Under the pieces are notes generated by a model, which had not been told where the DNA came from, ran no database searches, and was given only the letters and a program-made list of their open reading frames with translations. DNA of 6,017 nt from contig NZ_JAHZAA010000012.1 of assembly GCF_019424165.1 (NCBI RefSeq), forward strand, positions 44,616-50,632. Direction: 5' to 3'. Of this stretch, positions 5,277 through 6,017 are shown piece by piece (position 1 is the first letter of the stretch; every line of letters starts with the position of its first letter). This DNA is from Desulfovibrio sp. (GTDB lineage Bacteria > Desulfobacterota > Desulfovibrionia > Desulfovibrionales > Desulfovibrionaceae). The position numbers and the translations under genes were made by a program.

Positions 5277-6017
5277 ATGTATTTTCAGGACGTGATTCTC
5301 ACCCTACAGAATTACTGGGCCGGACAGGGCTGCGTTATCGAGCAGCCGTCAGGCGTGGAGTGCGGGGCCGGAACCTTCAACCCGCATACCTTTTTGCGGG
5401 TTATCGGTCCCGAACCCTGGAATGTGGCCTACGTGGAGCCTTCACGGCGTCCCACAGACGGCCGTTACGGCGAAAATCCCAATCGCCTGCAGCGCTACTT
5501 TCAGTTTCAGGTCATCATGAAGCCCTCGCCGGACAACGTGCAGGACCTGTACCTGCAAAGCCTCAATGCGTTGGGCATCAATCCTGCACAGCATGACATC
5601 CGCTTTGTTGAAGACGACTGGGAATCGCCGACTCTGGGGGCCTGGGGCCTCGGTTGGGAAGTGTGGCTCAACGGCATGGAAGTGAGCCAGTTCACCTATT
5701 TCCAGCAGGTGGGCGGTATTGATCTTGCGCCTGTGAGCGTGGAGCTGACCTATGGCCTTGAACGTCTGGCCATGTATCTTCAGGGTGTGGAATCCGTGTA
5801 TGATCTGGCCTGGAACAAGGATGTGACCTACGGCAATATCTACCACCAGAACGAGGTGGAGCAGTCGCGTCATAATTTCGAGGCCAGCGATGCCCAGATG
5901 CTGCTGCGCCACTTCAATGATTTTGAAGGCCAGTGCAAGGCCATGCTCGAACTGGGCCTGCCCTGGCCCGCCTATGACTATTGCCTGAAGTGTTCGCATA
6001 CTTTCAACCTGCTGGAT
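5277..6017 (+). CDS. glyQ: Glycyl-tRNA synthetase alpha subunit (partial at 3')
   Basis: GlyQ is the catalytic subunit of the bacterial alpha2beta2 glycyl-tRNA synthetase, a class II enzyme that attaches glycine to tRNA-Gly in the cytoplasm; GlyS is the partner. The first 247 residues of about 300 are present, ending at HTFNLLD at the window edge. Recognisable conserved blocks are LTLQNYWAGQGC (9-19), RRPTDGRYGENPNRLQ (57-72), FQVIMKPSPDN (77-87), RFVEDDWESPTLGAWGLG (109-126), SQFTYFQQVGG (137-147), YGLERLAMYLQGV (159-171) and HQNEVEQS (190-197). These closely follow the E. coli protein, apart from a start about eight residues shorter, which is common in the family. AAAGGA (5265-5270) six bases before the ATG supports this start. 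A promoter and dyad lie about 160-190 bases upstream. glyS would be expected just beyond the window. Confidence 0.97.
   Translation, partial: MYFQDVILTLQNYWAGQGCVIEQPSGVECGAGTFNPHTFLRVIGPEPWNVAYVEPSRRPTDGRYGENPNRLQRYFQFQVIMKPSPDNVQDLYLQSLNALGINPAQHDIRFVEDDWESPTLGAWGLGWEVWLNGMEVSQFTYFQQVGGIDLAPVSVELTYGLERLAMYLQGVESVYDLAWNKDVTYGNIYHQNEVEQSRHNFEASDAQMLLRHFNDFEGQCKAMLELGLPWPAYDYCLKCSHTFNLLD

Noticed and set aside
5188..5295. 35-codon frame upstream of and overlapping glyQ out of frame, possible leader peptide
   Set aside because: Weak ribosome binding site and no run of Gly codons, so a glycine-sensing attenuation peptide is not supported.

Overview
The window reads as an ordinary chromosomal stretch of a GC-rich, Gram-negative bacterium. 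The gene content and order (mfd, a PpiC/SurA-type lipoprotein, a SurA-like protein, a RodZ-like membrane HTH protein, recO, glyQ) and the protein style fit a sulfate reducer of the Desulfovibrio group. That assignment is inferred from recall of protein and gene-order style, not from a search. All six genes lie on the + strand. They cover most of the window and are separated by unusually long, hairpin-rich gaps.

Layout: 1-546 is the C-terminal end of mfd (transcription-repair coupling factor), whose stop codon sits inside a bulged stem followed by seven T (probable terminator, 541-588). 620-1792 is a SurA-type chaperone lipoprotein with a degenerate parvulin domain. 1793-2115 holds no convincing gene, two hairpins and two weak promoter candidates. 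2116-3051 is a second, shorter SurA-like protein with one recognisable parvulin domain; a GTG start is preferred. 3052-3192 is a structured gap ending at the ribosome binding site of a RodZ-like gene (3193-4146). That gene overlaps recO (4143-4895) by four bases in an ATGA arrangement. 4896-5276 is a 381-base gap with four inverted repeats, one of them a 10+10 perfect AT-rich dyad lying over a plausible promoter. glyQ (glycyl-tRNA synthetase alpha subunit) starts at 5277 and runs off the window.

Functionally this is a housekeeping cluster. It covers repair (Mfd, RecO), periplasmic or outer-membrane protein folding (two SurA-like proteins), cell shape (RodZ-like) and translation (GlyQ). No phage, transposon, CRISPR, tRNA, rRNA or defence system was seen. 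I found no clearly new biological system. The most useful leads are non-coding: the dyad/promoter in front of glyQ, the terminator between mfd and the next gene, and the pairing of a degenerate with an intact parvulin-type chaperone.
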